A stretch of 64,000 nt of DNA from contig JAJZAK010000002.1 of assembly GCA_021799485.1 (NCBI GenBank), positions 62,001 to 126,000 of the forward strand. Reading direction: 5' to 3'. Positions 55,332 through 64,000 of the stretch are shown piece after piece. The stretch is from a bacterium. GTDB taxonomy: Bacteria > Elusimicrobiota > Elusimicrobia > UBA1565 > UBA9628. A program made the translations under genes and the position numbers. The notes beneath the pieces are model-generated. The model searched no databases. It was not told where the DNA came from and saw only the letters and a list, made by a program, of their open reading frames with translations. The first letter of the stretch is position 1. Each line of letters begins with the position of its first letter.

Positions 55332-57089
55332 ATGTTTTTCAAGGCGAGGCAGGAAGAAGAGGCGGGAAAGGAAGTGGCCCAGCGGGGCGTGATCTACGCC
55401 CGCTATTCTTCCGACATGCAGGAGACCTCGGAGTCGATCGAGGTGCAGCTGAAGGAGTGCGAGAAATACGCCCTTGAGCACAACGTCGTTCTCGTCAGGG
55501 AGCCCTTCATCGACCGGGCCCAGACGGGAACCTCCACCCAAAACCGAAAGGCCTACCAAGAGCTCCTCGGCCTGGCCCAGACCCCGGAACGCGACTTCGA
55601 CGTGATCCTCACTTTCCACACCTCGCGCTGGGGACGTGGCATCGAGAGCGAGATCGACGAGTATCTCATCGAGAAGTGCGGAGTCAAGATCATCTCGGTG
55701 AGCCAGCCGTTCACGGCCAGCGACGCGATCGAGTCCGTTTTCATGAAGGGCATCATCCACAAGATCGACGCCTATTACTCGATGCAGACGAGCAAGTACA
55801 CGCATGCCTATCAGTCCGCAAACGCGCGCAACGGGTTCAAGAACGGCGGCTGCGCGCCCGACGGCTACCTCATCGAGCCCGTCTCCACCGGCAAGCGCGA
55901 CAAGCACGGCAAGGAGAAGATGAAGGCGCGGCTTGCGCTCGATACGAGCCCGGGCAAATTCGACCTCACCGACCAGCCCCGGCATAAGCTGCCGGAATTC
56001 GCATTCATGAACGCCTATCAGGGTCGGGGCTTGCGTTGGCTGGCCAAGGAGGTTTATCGCTTGGGGTGGCGATGCCGCTACACGAGCGAGCAAATCTCCG
56101 CCAGCACGATCCGGATGTGGCTCATCAATCCGGCGTACACGGGCTACATGATTTGGAACCGCGTGAAGTTCATGAGGAAAAACGGCAAGCGGGTGAATCG
56201 GCCCAATCCGATCAGCAAGTGGGTCTACTCGGAGCAGGCCGCGCATCCCGCCATCGTCTCGAAGGACCTGTTCGAGGCGGTGGCTGATAAATTTATGCGG
56301 AGGCTGGGACGGGGCAAGGGCAGGCCTCGCGCCGATGGCGTGAACGGCGACAGTCCCAGAGGCAGCGTCCGCTATTTGGTCAGCGGTCTCATGGAGTGCG
56401 GTCTTTGCGGAGCCAGTTACGTGGCGGGCCAGAACAAGCGCCAGGACAAGAACGCCGTGCAGGTCTACATGTCGTGCAACACCAAGATGCGATATGGGAA
56501 GAAGAAGTGCCCCAGCGTCAACATCAACCTGGCGTCGGCCGAGGGCGCGGTCATGGACGCCGTGCTCAACCGCCTTCTCAACGAGGCCGAGATCAAGCAG
56601 TTCATCGAGGCCTTCAACGAATACATTCAGGAGGACACCGGCCAACTGGGCGATGAGGTCGCGGCCGTGGTAAAGCAGAAAGCCAAGCTCGAGCGCGAGG
56701 TCGCCAACATCAAGCGGGCGATCCTGGACGGAGCGGACTCGGTCCTATTCGCCAGGGAGCTTCAGGAGCGCAAGAAGACGTTGGACGAGCTGCAGCCCAA
56801 ACTCGCGCTCATCGAGGGAGCCGGAGCGATCCCCAAGCTCGAGTACGATCCCACCAAGCTCGGGTTCTGGACGGCCAGTCTTCGGGAGTTCATCGCGAAG
56901 GCCGAGTTTGACCAGCGGCGGGAGCTGGTGCGGCGCTTCGTCAAGAAGGTCGTCGTGCGCCCCGACAAGACGGCCCTAATGACTTGGGACCTCCCCGCCG
57001 TCGCCGGCTTCTTCGACGGTGAGGAGGTCCCAGGCGGAACCCTCGACTTGAGGGTATTGAGGTTAAATGGTTGCGGGGGCTGGATTTGA
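55332..57089 (+). CDS. large serine recombinase
   Basis: A 585-residue site-specific recombinase. Resolvase domain at residues about 18-170: VIYARYSSDMQ carries the nucleophilic Ser, FIDRAQTGTSTQNR and LTFHTSRWGRG are the conserved Arg blocks. Recombinase domain follows (NGFKNGGCAPDGYLIEP, TIRMWLINPAYTGYMIWNR) and a zinc ribbon (MECGLCGASYVAG, SCNTKM..KKKCP), then a coiled coil at about 450-500. Its last 22 bp, coding CGGWI, are the 3' end of tRNA-fMet on the other strand, so it sits at the element boundary. Confidence 0.94.
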   Translation: MFFKARQEEEAGKEVAQRGVIYARYSSDMQETSESIEVQLKECEKYALEHNVVLVREPFIDRAQTGTSTQNRKAYQELLGLAQTPERDFDVILTFHTSRWGRGIESEIDEYLIEKCGVKIISVSQPFTASDAIESVFMKGIIHKIDAYYSMQTSKYTHAYQSANARNGFKNGGCAPDGYLIEPVSTGKRDKHGKEKMKARLALDTSPGKFDLTDQPRHKLPEFAFMNAYQGRGLRWLAKEVYRLGWRCRYTSEQISASTIRMWLINPAYTGYMIWNRVKFMRKNGKRVNRPNPISKWVYSEQAAHPAIVSKDLFEAVADKFMRRLGRGKGRPRADGVNGDSPRGSVRYLVSGLMECGLCGASYVAGQNKRQDKNAVQVYMSCNTKMRYGKKKCPSVNINLASAEGAVMDAVLNRLLNEAEIKQFIEAFNEYIQEDTGQLGDEVAAVVKQKAKLEREVANIKRAILDGADSVLFARELQERKKTLDELQPKLALIEGAGAIPKLEYDPTKLGFWTASLREFIAKAEFDQRRELVRRFVKKVVVRPDKTALMTWDLPAVAGFFDGEEVPGGTLDLRVLRLNGCGGWI

Positions 57090-57144
57090 ACCAGCGACCT
57101 CAAGGTTATGAGCCTTGCGAGCTACCGGGCTGCTCTACCCCGCG
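57068..57144 (-). tRNA. initiator tRNA-Met (anticodon CAT)
   Basis: 77-nt cloverleaf with CCA encoded. Acceptor CGCGGGG/CCCCGCA leaves the C1-A72 mismatch that marks initiator tRNA. D stem GAGC/GCTC, anticodon loop CTCATAA in stem CAAGG/CCTTG, T arm GCTGG TTCAAAT CCAGC. The third pair of the anticodon stem is A-U where most initiators have G-C. Its 3' end is shared with the end of the serine recombinase gene. Confidence 0.97.
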
Positions 57145-57227
57145 CTGTTATCATAGCAAAAGCCGGGGCGAAAAACACGGGACTTTGGCACGGTTTTCGG
57201 GGGGAAGGTCGCGCTTCGCTCCCCGCC

Positions 57228-58202
57228 CTACCGCGGGTTCGCGGTCCGCCGAACCTTGGAAGCGGCCGACGACGACGCGCCGCCGCCCAGCGCTTGGTCA
57301 AGCATCGCCCCAAGGCGCACGCCCGCCATCTCGAGGCGCCGGTAGACGATCGGCCGCATCCGGGCCTGGTAGTCTTGGCCCATCGTCCCGCCGTCCGCGT
57401 CGTAGGCGGGATAGATCGCGTTCTTGGCGATCGCGAAGCTCTCCATCGCCGCGCTTGAGGCCATGTCCCCTTCGCTCCAGCTCCCCACGTCCTTGCCCGC
57501 GATGTCCGCCTCGAGTTGCCGGGCGAGCGCTTTGACGTCCGTGTTTTGCGCCTCGGACCTGGTCTCGATGAGATCGTCCCAGACGTAGTGCAGCTTCATC
57601 GGGGCGCCATTGAGGGTGACCGCCTCCTCATTGCCGCCGTAATCGCTCCGCCCATCCGGCAGCATCCTTTCGGCGCAGTGGAGCGGCTGATGGGAGTCGC
57701 CGACGAAATGAACGAGGAACATGAGAGCCCTCCGCCGGTCCCGCGCCGCCGCCGACGAGTCGGAAAGCGTCTTAAGGTCGGCGCCGATCTGGCCCGCCAC
57801 GCAGTCCTGGCCCGCCGAGGGAGAATTGGGATTGTATTGCGAGGCCGTGCGCGTGCAATAAGAGGAAAGGTCGGAGACCGAGGGATCGTCGGACACCGGA
57901 ATGTTGATGAAATGCCAGGCGGACGTCGTCCTGTCCGGAGACAACGTGCCGATTCCCGGGCAGACGAAGGAAGTCTTCGCGTCGCGCAGCTCATCGGCGC
58001 AGCTCGCGATTTGATCGAGCGTCGTCCGACCGATGAGGGCGGAGAGGGCCCGCTGAGCCGCCGGGCTCATCCGGCTCTGGGCGATCAACGCTATCACGGC
58101 ATGGCCTTCGGGTCCCCAAGCCGCGGCCGGCCCCGCCATTCCCGACGCCAACGCCGCGAGAAAGGCGGCAGCCAAGGCGAGCCTTCGACCGCGACGCCCC
58201 AT
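57228..58202 (-). CDS. S1/P1-type nuclease, secreted
   Basis: A 324-residue protein with a signal peptide (LALAAAFLAALASGMAGPAAA) whose cleavage leaves Trp at the mature N-terminus (WGPEGHAVIALIA), the first zinc ligand of S1/P1 nucleases. Other ligands: AWHFINIP, FLVHFVGDSHQPLHC and GGNE..LHYVWDDLI. The family degrades single-stranded DNA/RNA and 3'-nucleotides in the periplasm or outside, supplying phosphate and nucleosides. Confidence 0.94.
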   Translation of the reverse strand: MGRRGRRLALAAAFLAALASGMAGPAAAWGPEGHAVIALIAQSRMSPAAQRALSALIGRTTLDQIASCADELRDAKTSFVCPGIGTLSPDRTTSAWHFINIPVSDDPSVSDLSSYCTRTASQYNPNSPSAGQDCVAGQIGADLKTLSDSSAAARDRRRALMFLVHFVGDSHQPLHCAERMLPDGRSDYGGNEEAVTLNGAPMKLHYVWDDLIETRSEAQNTDVKALARQLEADIAGKDVGSWSEGDMASSAAMESFAIAKNAIYPAYDADGGTMGQDYQARMRPIVYRRLEMAGVRLGAMLDQALGGGASSSAASKVRRTANPR

Positions 58203-58393
58203 ATCCCTTTCCCTCCCTTCTTTCCGCTCCCCGCTTTCGGCCGGACGAGGATGAGTCTAACATAAAGGCCGGTCTTGTCAATGCCGCCGCTGCCGCCTGC
58301 TGCCGCCGCGCGGCGAATTTTTGTATTGATTTTTCCGCCAAGACCCCTTAAGGTTCTATTCAAGTACGCGCACGCGAGCGCGGGAGGCCATCC

Positions 58394-58615
58394 GTGGAAA
58401 CCGTCTATTCCAGCGGCGTCATGCAAGGCGGCATCGTCGACGCCTTGCTCGTCCATCCCTACTGGTATTTCTTCCTCATCGCGATTCTGGCGGCCGCCGG
58501 CGTCATATGCTTCCTTCGCTGCGCGGGCTTGATCAAAAGCTGCCCCCTCTGGCCCATGCCTTTCCTCAAAGGCCCCGCCTCGGCCCGGAATCCAAGAATA
58601 GACCCTTCCGCCTAA
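58394..58615 (+). CDS. small membrane protein, unknown
   Basis: A 73-residue frame from GTG 58394, with GGGAGG 7 nt upstream. One clear membrane helix (YWYFFLIAILAAAGVICFL) followed by a short Pro-rich cytoplasmic tail. No family recognised. Moderate evidence only. Confidence 0.45.
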   Translation: METVYSSGVMQGGIVDALLVHPYWYFFLIAILAAAGVICFLRCAGLIKSCPLWPMPFLKGPASARNPRIDPSA

Positions 58616-58645
58616 GCGCCCTCGCGCTGTCTTGTTCCAAGAAAC

Positions 58646-58654
58646 TGATATACT
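58646..58654 (+). promoter_or_regulatory. extended -10 box giving a leaderless transcript
   Basis: TGATATACT (TGnTATACT) ends 6 nt before ATG 58661, the place where transcription should start. Confidence 0.6.
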
Positions 58655-58660
58655 CCCGTC

Positions 58661-59107
58661 ATGGCCGCTTATTACAAGAAACGCCGCCGCAACCAGGGAC
58701 CCAACAAGAACGAGGCGAAGGTCGCCCGCGCGCATAGGGCCGAAAGCTCCGCGCGGATGGCCGGAGTCCTGGGGGCGCGCTTCCCCTCCATCAAGCGCCT
58801 GACGATCCATCTGACATTCCTCGACCGGCAGCGCGCCCTCGAGGAGAAAGACCTCTCGATGAGCCCCCAGGAGGCCGCCACCTTTTCGCTCCCGTGCCCG
58901 GGGCGCTGCGGGCGCGGGCATTTCGATATCGCCGCCAAGATCGCCGAAGCCGTCACGGGGCGGCTCCCCCTTTTCGAGTTCAGCCTTCCCTGCGCGGAAC
59001 CCTTCTACAGCGCCAAGGCCGAGCCCTGCGGCTGCGATTTGAAGGGCCGCATGCAGATTGATTATTTCCCGGCTGCCGCCGATGTCGCCGGGGCCGAATC
59101 GTCGTAA
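58661..59107 (+). CDS. conserved-looking hypothetical protein
   Basis: A 148-residue basic protein: lysine/arginine-rich start (MAAYYKKRRRNQGPNKNEA), then RFPSIKRLTIHLTFLDRQR, and a cysteine-bearing section SLPCPGRCGRGHFDI and AEPCGCDLKGRMQI. The four to five cysteines could bind metal, and the basic N-terminus nucleic acid. No family recognised. Own promoter, convergent with the OPT transporter gene. Confidence 0.7.
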   Translation: MAAYYKKRRRNQGPNKNEAKVARAHRAESSARMAGVLGARFPSIKRLTIHLTFLDRQRALEEKDLSMSPQEAATFSLPCPGRCGRGHFDIAAKIAEAVTGRLPLFEFSLPCAEPFYSAKAEPCGCDLKGRMQIDYFPAAADVAGAESS

Positions 59108-59114
59108 GGCGCCG

Positions 59115-60992
59115 TCAGCGCAGGGCCGTCGTCTCGAGGATGATCAGCACGATCCCGATGATCGAGCCGCCGGCGATTCCCCCCGCGCAGAGCGTCTCCT
59201 GGTTTTCCACGAAGGCGCGGTAGGCCAGGCTTTTCGGATCCTTTAAAAACTCGCCGCAAAGCCAGAAGAAGAAAGCCCCCAAGAACATCGCCAACGAATC
59301 CGAGAAAGGAAGGACGAAGGCGAGGCCGAGGCCCACCGGCGAGAGCGGGATGCGGCCGCGAGTCTTGATGTTGGCGACCTCCAGGGCGATCCCCAGGACC
59401 GCGCCGACAAGGATCGCGAGCCTCGCCGTCGGATGGAGAAAATGGAGCCCCTTCGTGAGCACTTCGGCGACCGCGCGCCAGACCTGGGCGGAGGGCATCG
59501 GGAGCTTGTCCGACATCAGCAGCGAGAGATCCCCATGAATCATGAGATTGAACACGGGAACCGAAACCGCCGTCCCGGCGAGAATCCCCAGGACGTGCCC
59601 GAGCGCCTGATGCCGGGGTTTGCCGCCCAGCATGTAGCCCGGCTTGATGTCCATGAGGAGATTCGAGGCGGAGGATGAGACCTCGCTCGTGATGCAGGCG
59701 GTCATGAGATTCGTCGTGACGTTCCCGGGAGCGAGCCCGCTGTAGGTGAGCTGCGTGAGCTTCCCCAGCGCGCCCACGGGCGTGATCGAGGTGAGCCCGG
59801 TCGAGTTGACGGCGATGAGGGTAAAAACGAAGACGAGCGGGACGGAGATGGCCCCCAGCCACCACGAGATCCCGAAGAACTCATGGCCCGCCCAGACGGT
59901 GATGGCCCCGATGACGGGGATGCCGGCGAAGGAGATCCAGAGAGGAAGCTCCACGTCGCCCAGGACGTCCTCCGCGCGAGCGCGGCCGCCGTCGAGAACC
60001 TTGCGCAGCGATTCGACGATGACGGCGGGCTTGGAGAGAAAGGAAGCCAGGGAGGCCGTGGTCATCATCGCGACGCCGCCCCAGAGCGCCCACATCGTGA
60101 TGTTCTTGAAGCCCGTGCCGTGGATGACGCCCGCCTTGATGAGCGGCGGCGCGAGAAGCCCGTAATTGACGATCGCGCCGACGAGCAAGGAAACTCCCGT
60201 CTTGATCCCCATGATCCCGCCGGCCGCGACCATCACGATCGAGCTGTCGAATTGAATGGTGAGGTTTTGCAGCGGAATGCCGAGAATCTCGGGCGTCCAC
60301 CAGCGGTAAACAAAGCCGTCCCAAAAAGCGGGCAGCCGCGCCCACTTGAGATGCAGGGCCGACATCACCTTGCCGTCGCGCATCGTCTCGATGACGGCCG
60401 AGAGCCCGGCTCCGATCGCGAGCAGCTTCGCCTTGAACATCCCCTCCGCTCCTTCCCCCTCATGGAGATGGCTCATGACCACCCCCGCGGCGAAGCCCTC
60501 GGGAAAAGGCAATTGCTCGTCGTTGATGAAGCGCTTCTTAAGGGGAAAAGCGAAAAGCACGCCCAGGACGCCCAAAAGCGCCATCCAGATCATCGTGTGC
60601 TGCCACGGGACCGTGCGGTTCGTCACGACCATGTAGGCCGCCAGCGACGAGACGAGGGGCGAGGTGACGTAGCCGGCGCTCGTCGCGATCGACTGCATGG
60701 CGTTGTTTTCAAGCAGCGTCATCTCGCTGCCCAGGCGAAGCTTGGAGAGGATCTTGAACAACGCGAAGGAAAGGATGACCGAGGAGATGCCCACCCCGAG
60801 CGTCCAGCCGGTGCGGATGCCGACATAAAGGTTCGTCAGGCAGAGAGCCCCGCCCAGGAACATCCCGGTCAGGGCGGAGCGCGCGGTGAGCTGGGGCATG
60901 TCGCCCCGGTAGACGCTCTCGCGCCACCAGCGGTCCTTCTCGGCCAGGCTCCACGTGCGCACCTGCTCGGGCGTCAGTTCGTGGATGGCCAT
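59115..60992 (-). CDS. OPT-family oligopeptide transporter
   Basis: A 625-residue transporter with about 15 hydrophobic segments. OPT features include the early NLYVGIRTGWTLGVGISS and FPEGFAAGVVMSHLHEG, and SSSASNLLMDIKPGYMLGG late. Bacterial OPT proteins import di- to oligopeptides or metal-siderophore complexes with protons. The N-terminus begins with a cytoplasmic stretch (ELTPEQVRTWSLAEKDRWW). Confidence 0.9.
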   Translation of the reverse strand: MAIHELTPEQVRTWSLAEKDRWWRESVYRGDMPQLTARSALTGMFLGGALCLTNLYVGIRTGWTLGVGISSVILSFALFKILSKLRLGSEMTLLENNAMQSIATSAGYVTSPLVSSLAAYMVVTNRTVPWQHTMIWMALLGVLGVLFAFPLKKRFINDEQLPFPEGFAAGVVMSHLHEGEGAEGMFKAKLLAIGAGLSAVIETMRDGKVMSALHLKWARLPAFWDGFVYRWWTPEILGIPLQNLTIQFDSSIVMVAAGGIMGIKTGVSLLVGAIVNYGLLAPPLIKAGVIHGTGFKNITMWALWGGVAMMTTASLASFLSKPAVIVESLRKVLDGGRARAEDVLGDVELPLWISFAGIPVIGAITVWAGHEFFGISWWLGAISVPLVFVFTLIAVNSTGLTSITPVGALGKLTQLTYSGLAPGNVTTNLMTACITSEVSSSASNLLMDIKPGYMLGGKPRHQALGHVLGILAGTAVSVPVFNLMIHGDLSLLMSDKLPMPSAQVWRAVAEVLTKGLHFLHPTARLAILVGAVLGIALEVANIKTRGRIPLSPVGLGLAFVLPFSDSLAMFLGAFFFWLCGEFLKDPKSLAYRAFVENQETLCAGGIAGGSIIGIVLIILETTALR

Positions 60993-61014
60993 GATTGGGC
61001 GGGGCGCGCCGCCT

Positions 61015-61020
61015 ATTATA
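61015..61020 (-). promoter_or_regulatory. -10 box of the OPT transporter gene
   Basis: TATAAT on the minus strand, 22 nt before ATG 60992 and directly after the stop of the porin-like gene. No good -35 hexamer seen. Confidence 0.45.
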
Positions 61021-61025
61021 CCCTT

Positions 61026-62333
61026 CTAGAAAAACTGGATGATGTCGACGCTGAACGTGTATTGATCCCGTCGGGTCCCGTCGTCGTACGGGGTCGGCCC
61101 ATTAAAGGCGCGCTCGTAGCGCAGCTCGGGGCGGATTTCGGTCAGGGCCGTCAAGTCATGCGTCACGCCGACCGTCCAGCTCGCGTACTGCGTCGCGAAG
61201 CCGGTCCGCTCGCCGTCCACGTCGTCAAGCCAATCGTTGCGAACCGACAAAAAATCCTTCGATCCGAGCTTGTACTCCGTGTAGTTGACCGCCCCCCACT
61301 CGCGCGACATGCCGGGCAAGGGAGCGCCGCAGCCTCCGCCGCCGAAGGCGGTGACCGGCCCGAAATTGCAGGTTCCCCCCAGCACCGCGTCCCACTGGTC
61401 CATGTAGTAGCCTTCCGTTTCGGTGAAAAAATCCCTCGTGAATCGGTGGCTCCAGGTCATGTTGAATTCCTGGAGATTGTCGTGGTTGGCCGTGAACTTC
61501 CCGTTGTTGAAGGAGGTCGCGCCGCCCCATAGGGAATTATCGTCGTCCGGCGAGACCCAACGGAGCAAGGCCTGTCCCGTCGGCTGCGCCGCGGGAGCCC
61601 AGGGCGCGATGTCGCCCCCGGCGTTGACGCCCAAGAGAGTCGACCAGTGATCATTGAGCTTCGTTTGGATGGTGACGCCGGTCTGGGTGTACTCATCAAA
61701 AGTAAACATCAAGGAATGCGTGTAAAGAAGATTGGAAGGAGCCGTTTGCGCCTCGATATCCGCCGGCGAAATGTAGCGGCCTATCGTGACGATCGACCCT
61801 TCTCCGACGGCCGGCAGATAGAGCTGGGCGTTGGCGATGAGCGGGTCGAAACCATAAAGCTTGTTCTCCTCCAGCAGCTGCTGGCTGAAATAGCCTTGGG
61901 CCGTGGTATAGCGATAATCCATGCCATAGAGGCCGGTGAAATTGAACCCCCAGTCAAAATGATCCGTTTGAACCGTGTCCGGCGCCCGCATGACCTGAAG
62001 CACCGCCTGGTCGAGCTGGACGGAGTTGGGAACGATGTCGTAGGACATCGGCTGGTTGGAGCGCTTCGAGCTGCTGGCGTTGTATCCGACGTCCGCCCAG
62101 CCGGAAATGGAGATTTGATGGCTTTGGAGCCAATCCGAATGCCGCCAAAGAAAGTCGTTGAGGGGCGAATTCGGGGCGGAGCTCGAGACTCCGATCGTCG
62201 GACCCAAGTATTCCGTCTGGGGGAAAATGGAATCGTAGGGAGCCGGCAGCGCCCGGGGGCTGGCGCCGGCCTCCTGGGCGCGGGCCGCATTCGGAGCCGC
62301 CCACATCAGCAAGAAGGCCGCCCAAAACGGCAT
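61026..62333 (-). CDS. porin-like outer-membrane barrel protein (OmpL/BBP2-like)
   Basis: A 435-residue protein. ATG 62333 shares one base with the kdpC stop (TGATG) and gives a signal peptide ending ANAARAQ. Many alternating aromatic strands follow (SISGWADVGYNASSS, FDWGFNFTGLYGMDYRY, EFNMTWSHRFTRDFF) and the protein ends in IIQFF, an outer-membrane C-terminal Phe. It matches the putative beta-barrel porin-2 style. Coupling to kdp suggests a link to potassium or osmotic stress. Confidence 0.85.
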   Translation of the reverse strand: MPFWAAFLLMWAAPNAARAQEAGASPRALPAPYDSIFPQTEYLGPTIGVSSSAPNSPLNDFLWRHSDWLQSHQISISGWADVGYNASSSKRSNQPMSYDIVPNSVQLDQAVLQVMRAPDTVQTDHFDWGFNFTGLYGMDYRYTTAQGYFSQQLLEENKLYGFDPLIANAQLYLPAVGEGSIVTIGRYISPADIEAQTAPSNLLYTHSLMFTFDEYTQTGVTIQTKLNDHWSTLLGVNAGGDIAPWAPAAQPTGQALLRWVSPDDDNSLWGGATSFNNGKFTANHDNLQEFNMTWSHRFTRDFFTETEGYYMDQWDAVLGGTCNFGPVTAFGGGGCGAPLPGMSREWGAVNYTEYKLGSKDFLSVRNDWLDDVDGERTGFATQYASWTVGVTHDLTALTEIRPELRYERAFNGPTPYDDGTRRDQYTFSVDIIQFF

Positions 62334-62920
62334 CAGCGCGCTCCTGGCCGCCCCAAACCATCGAGGTCGAGATTCAACTCCAAAACGTTGACGCCGGGCT
62401 CCCCCAAAACGCCCCAAAACCGGCCGCGCGTGTGCCGCCCGACGGCCGCCATGACGTCGGCGAGCCTTAGTCCGCGAGCCGCCGCCACGCGGAACGCTTG
62501 GTAACGAGCCGCCGCGAGGCTGATCTCGGGATCAAGCCCGCTTCCCGAAGCGGTGACCATGTCCACGGGAACGGGAGAACGATGGGCGGGATCGGCTCGC
62601 CTCAATGCCTGGACGCGCTCCGCGACGGCCTTGAGCAGGCCGGGGTTCGTCGGCCCCAGATTGGAGCCCGCGGACGAACCCGCGTTATAGGGCGGAACCG
62701 TCGCGGAGGGGCGGCCCCAGAAATAGCGCGGGCTCGCGAACGGCTGCCCGATCAACGCGGAGCCGACCACTTTCCCTTGGCGCCACAGAAGGCTGCCGTC
62801 GGCCCGGCGCGGGAAAAGGACGCGGGCCAATCCCGTGATCGCGAGGGGGTAGACGAGCCCCGTCAAAAGGCTCAACGCCATGACGGAACGAATCGCGATC
62901 AACGCCTGCCGCGGATACAT
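62333..62920 (-). CDS. kdpC: potassium-transporting ATPase KdpC subunit
   Basis: A 195-residue KdpC: one N-terminal membrane helix ([20 protein letters not shown]), then [20 protein letters not shown] and the C-terminal block [20 protein letters not shown]. KdpC stabilises the KdpFABC P-type potassium pump used at low external potassium. Starts just after the kdpB stop. Confidence 0.95.
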   Translation of the reverse strand: MYPRQALIAIRSVMALSLLTGLVYPLAITGLARVLFPRRADGSLLWRQGKVVGSALIGQPFASPRYFWGRPSATVPPYNAGSSAGSNLGPTNPGLLKAVAERVQALRRADPAHRSPVPVDMVTASGSGLDPEISLAAARYQAFRVAAARGLRLADVMAAVGRHTRGRFWGVLGEPGVNVLELNLDLDGLGRPGAR

Positions 62921-62921
62921 G

Positions 62922-64000
62922 TCAGGCCCTATGCAATCCGACGAGAATCATGTCGATGAGCTTGATGCCGGCGAAGGGCGCGAGGACGCCGCCCAAGCCA
63001 TAGATCAGAACATGGTCCCTCAGGAGCCTGCTTGCCGGGACGGCGCGGTATTTTACCCCGTGCAAGGCCAGCGGCAGGAGAAAGAGGATGATGAGGGCGT
63101 TAAAGATCACGGCCGAGAGGATCGCGCTTTCGGGCGTCGCTAGGCGCATGATGTTGAGGGCCTTTAAGGCCGGGTAGGTCGTCGCGAACGCCGCGGGGAT
63201 GATGGCGAAATACTTCGAGACGTCGTTGGCGACGCTGAAGGTCGTCAGCGCCCCGCGGGTGATCAGAAGCTGCTTTCCAATCTCCACGATCTCAATCAAT
63301 TTGGTGGGATTGGAATCGAGGTCCACCATATTGCCCGCTTCCTTGGCGGCCTGCGTCCCCTGGTTCATCGCCACCGCGACGTCCGCCTGGGCGAGAGCCG
63401 GGGCATCGTTGGTCCCGTCCCCGGCCATGGCGACGAGCCGCCCCTCCTTCTGGGTCTCCCGGATGAGGCTCAGCTTCGCCTCGGGCGTCGCCTCGGCGAG
63501 GAAGTCGTCCACCCCGGCTTCCGCCGCGATCGCCGCGGCCGTCATCGGATTGTCCCCCGTGATCATGACGGTCTTGATTCCCATGCGCCGCAGTTCGGCG
63601 AAGCGCTCGCGGATGCCGCCCTTGACGATATCCTTAAGATACACGACGCCCAGGACCTGGCCGCGGTCGGCGACGGCCAGCGGCGTCCCCCCCTCTTTGG
63701 AGATCCGTTCGACCGCGGCCCGGACCTCCGCGGGAAAGATCCCGCCCTGGCCTTTCACATAGGCTTCCACCGCATCGGCGGCGCCCTTGCGGATCTGCCG
63801 GCCGTCGCGGAGATCGACGCCGCTCATGCGCGTCTGGGCGGTGAAGGGGACGAAACGAGCCCCCAGCTCGTGGACGTTCCTTTGGCGCAAACCGTAGCGC
63901 TCCTTCGCCAGCACCACGATGCTGCGGCCTTCCGGCGTCTCGTCGGAAAGAGACGAAAGCTGGGCCGCGTCGGCCAAAGACTCCAGGGAAACACCCTCCG
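62922..64000 (-). CDS. kdpB: potassium-transporting ATPase KdpB subunit, C-terminal part
   Basis: About 360 residues; the N-terminal half, including the phosphorylated DKTGT, lies beyond the window edge, so the track start at 63977 is not real. Visible P-type ATPase blocks: [40 protein letters not shown], and [20 protein letters not shown], characteristic of KdpB. It is the catalytic subunit of the Kdp potassium pump. Followed directly by kdpC and a porin-like gene. Confidence 0.95.
   Translation of the reverse strand, partial: EGVSLESLADAAQLSSLSDETPEGRSIVVLAKERYGLRQRNVHELGARFVPFTAQTRMSGVDLRDGRQIRKGAADAVEAYVKGQGGIFPAEVRAAVERISKEGGTPLAVADRGQVLGVVYLKDIVKGGIRERFAELRRMGIKTVMITGDNPMTAAAIAAEAGVDDFLAEATPEAKLSLIRETQKEGRLVAMAGDGTNDAPALAQADVAVAMNQGTQAAKEAGNMVDLDSNPTKLIEIVEIGKQLLITRGALTTFSVANDVSKYFAIIPAAFATTYPALKALNIMRLATPESAILSAVIFNALIILFLLPLALHGVKYRAVPASRLLRDHVLIYGLGGVLAPFAGIKLIDMILVGLHRA

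Overview
The window is GC-rich (by eye well above 60 % G+C) DNA from a Gram-negative bacterium. The Gram-negative call rests on an LpxL-type acyltransferase, two outer-membrane barrel proteins and a hopanoid pathway. The tRNA-fMet and all housekeeping genes are bacterial. I cannot fix the phylum from sequence alone; a deep, poorly cultured Gram-negative lineage fits better than a well-known proteobacterium. Several operon starts show a sigma70-like -10 box only about 6 to 11 nt upstream of the start codon, so very short leaders or leaderless mRNAs seem common here.

Layout. 1-6.9 kb: end of a CDF metal exporter, then a tight plus-strand chain (LpxL-like acyltransferase, Nudix hydrolase, type III polyketide synthase, endonuclease IV), a receiver/metallo-beta-lactamase fusion protein, RsmD, and a GGDEF protein. 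6.8-13.4 kb: cardiolipin-synthase-like protein, three APC amino acid permeases in a row, and a lipoprotein of the branched-chain amino acid binding family. 13.4-22.6 kb: hopanoid/isoprenoid operon shc-hpnH-hpnA-hpnG-ispA-dxs-ispH plus a small zinc-ribbon gene; it covers the MEP entry and exit steps, chain elongation, cyclisation and side-chain building. 22.6-24.3 kb: an outer-membrane barrel protein and a secreted proline-rich protein. 24.4-31.65 kb: a minus-strand TCA operon, CBS protein-korA-korB-CBS/zinc-ribbon protein-gltA-sucC-sucD, implying ferredoxin-linked 2-oxoglutarate oxidation. 31.69-33.17 kb: an insertion sequence placed just upstream of the promoter of that operon.

33.2-57.1 kb is accessory DNA. 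It holds a DUF4143 ATPase behind a perfect palindrome and promoter, an AbiE-type toxin-antitoxin pair with its own palindromic operator, and a long minus-strand defence operon built on a type I restriction-modification system: HTH, hsdM, ORF6N protein, unknown (possible PD-(D/E)XK) protein, hsdS, SIR2-like protein, RhuM-Fic protein, hsdR, then a broken gene, a pRiA4b ORF-3 protein, a second RhuM protein and a broken SEC-C gene. Nearly all neighbours overlap by a few bases. A vestigial second hsdR start upstream of the RhuM-Fic gene suggests that gene was spliced into an older SIR2-hsdR junction. A tyrosine recombinase, a frameshifted DUF5659-like gene, a P4-type primase/helicase and a large serine recombinase follow; the recombinase ends inside the 3' end of tRNA-fMet, marking that tRNA as the probable integration boundary.

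57.2-64 kb returns to core-like DNA: S1/P1 nuclease, two small unknown genes, an OPT transporter, and the end of a kdp potassium-pump operon (kdpB-kdpC) with a porin-like gene coupled to it.
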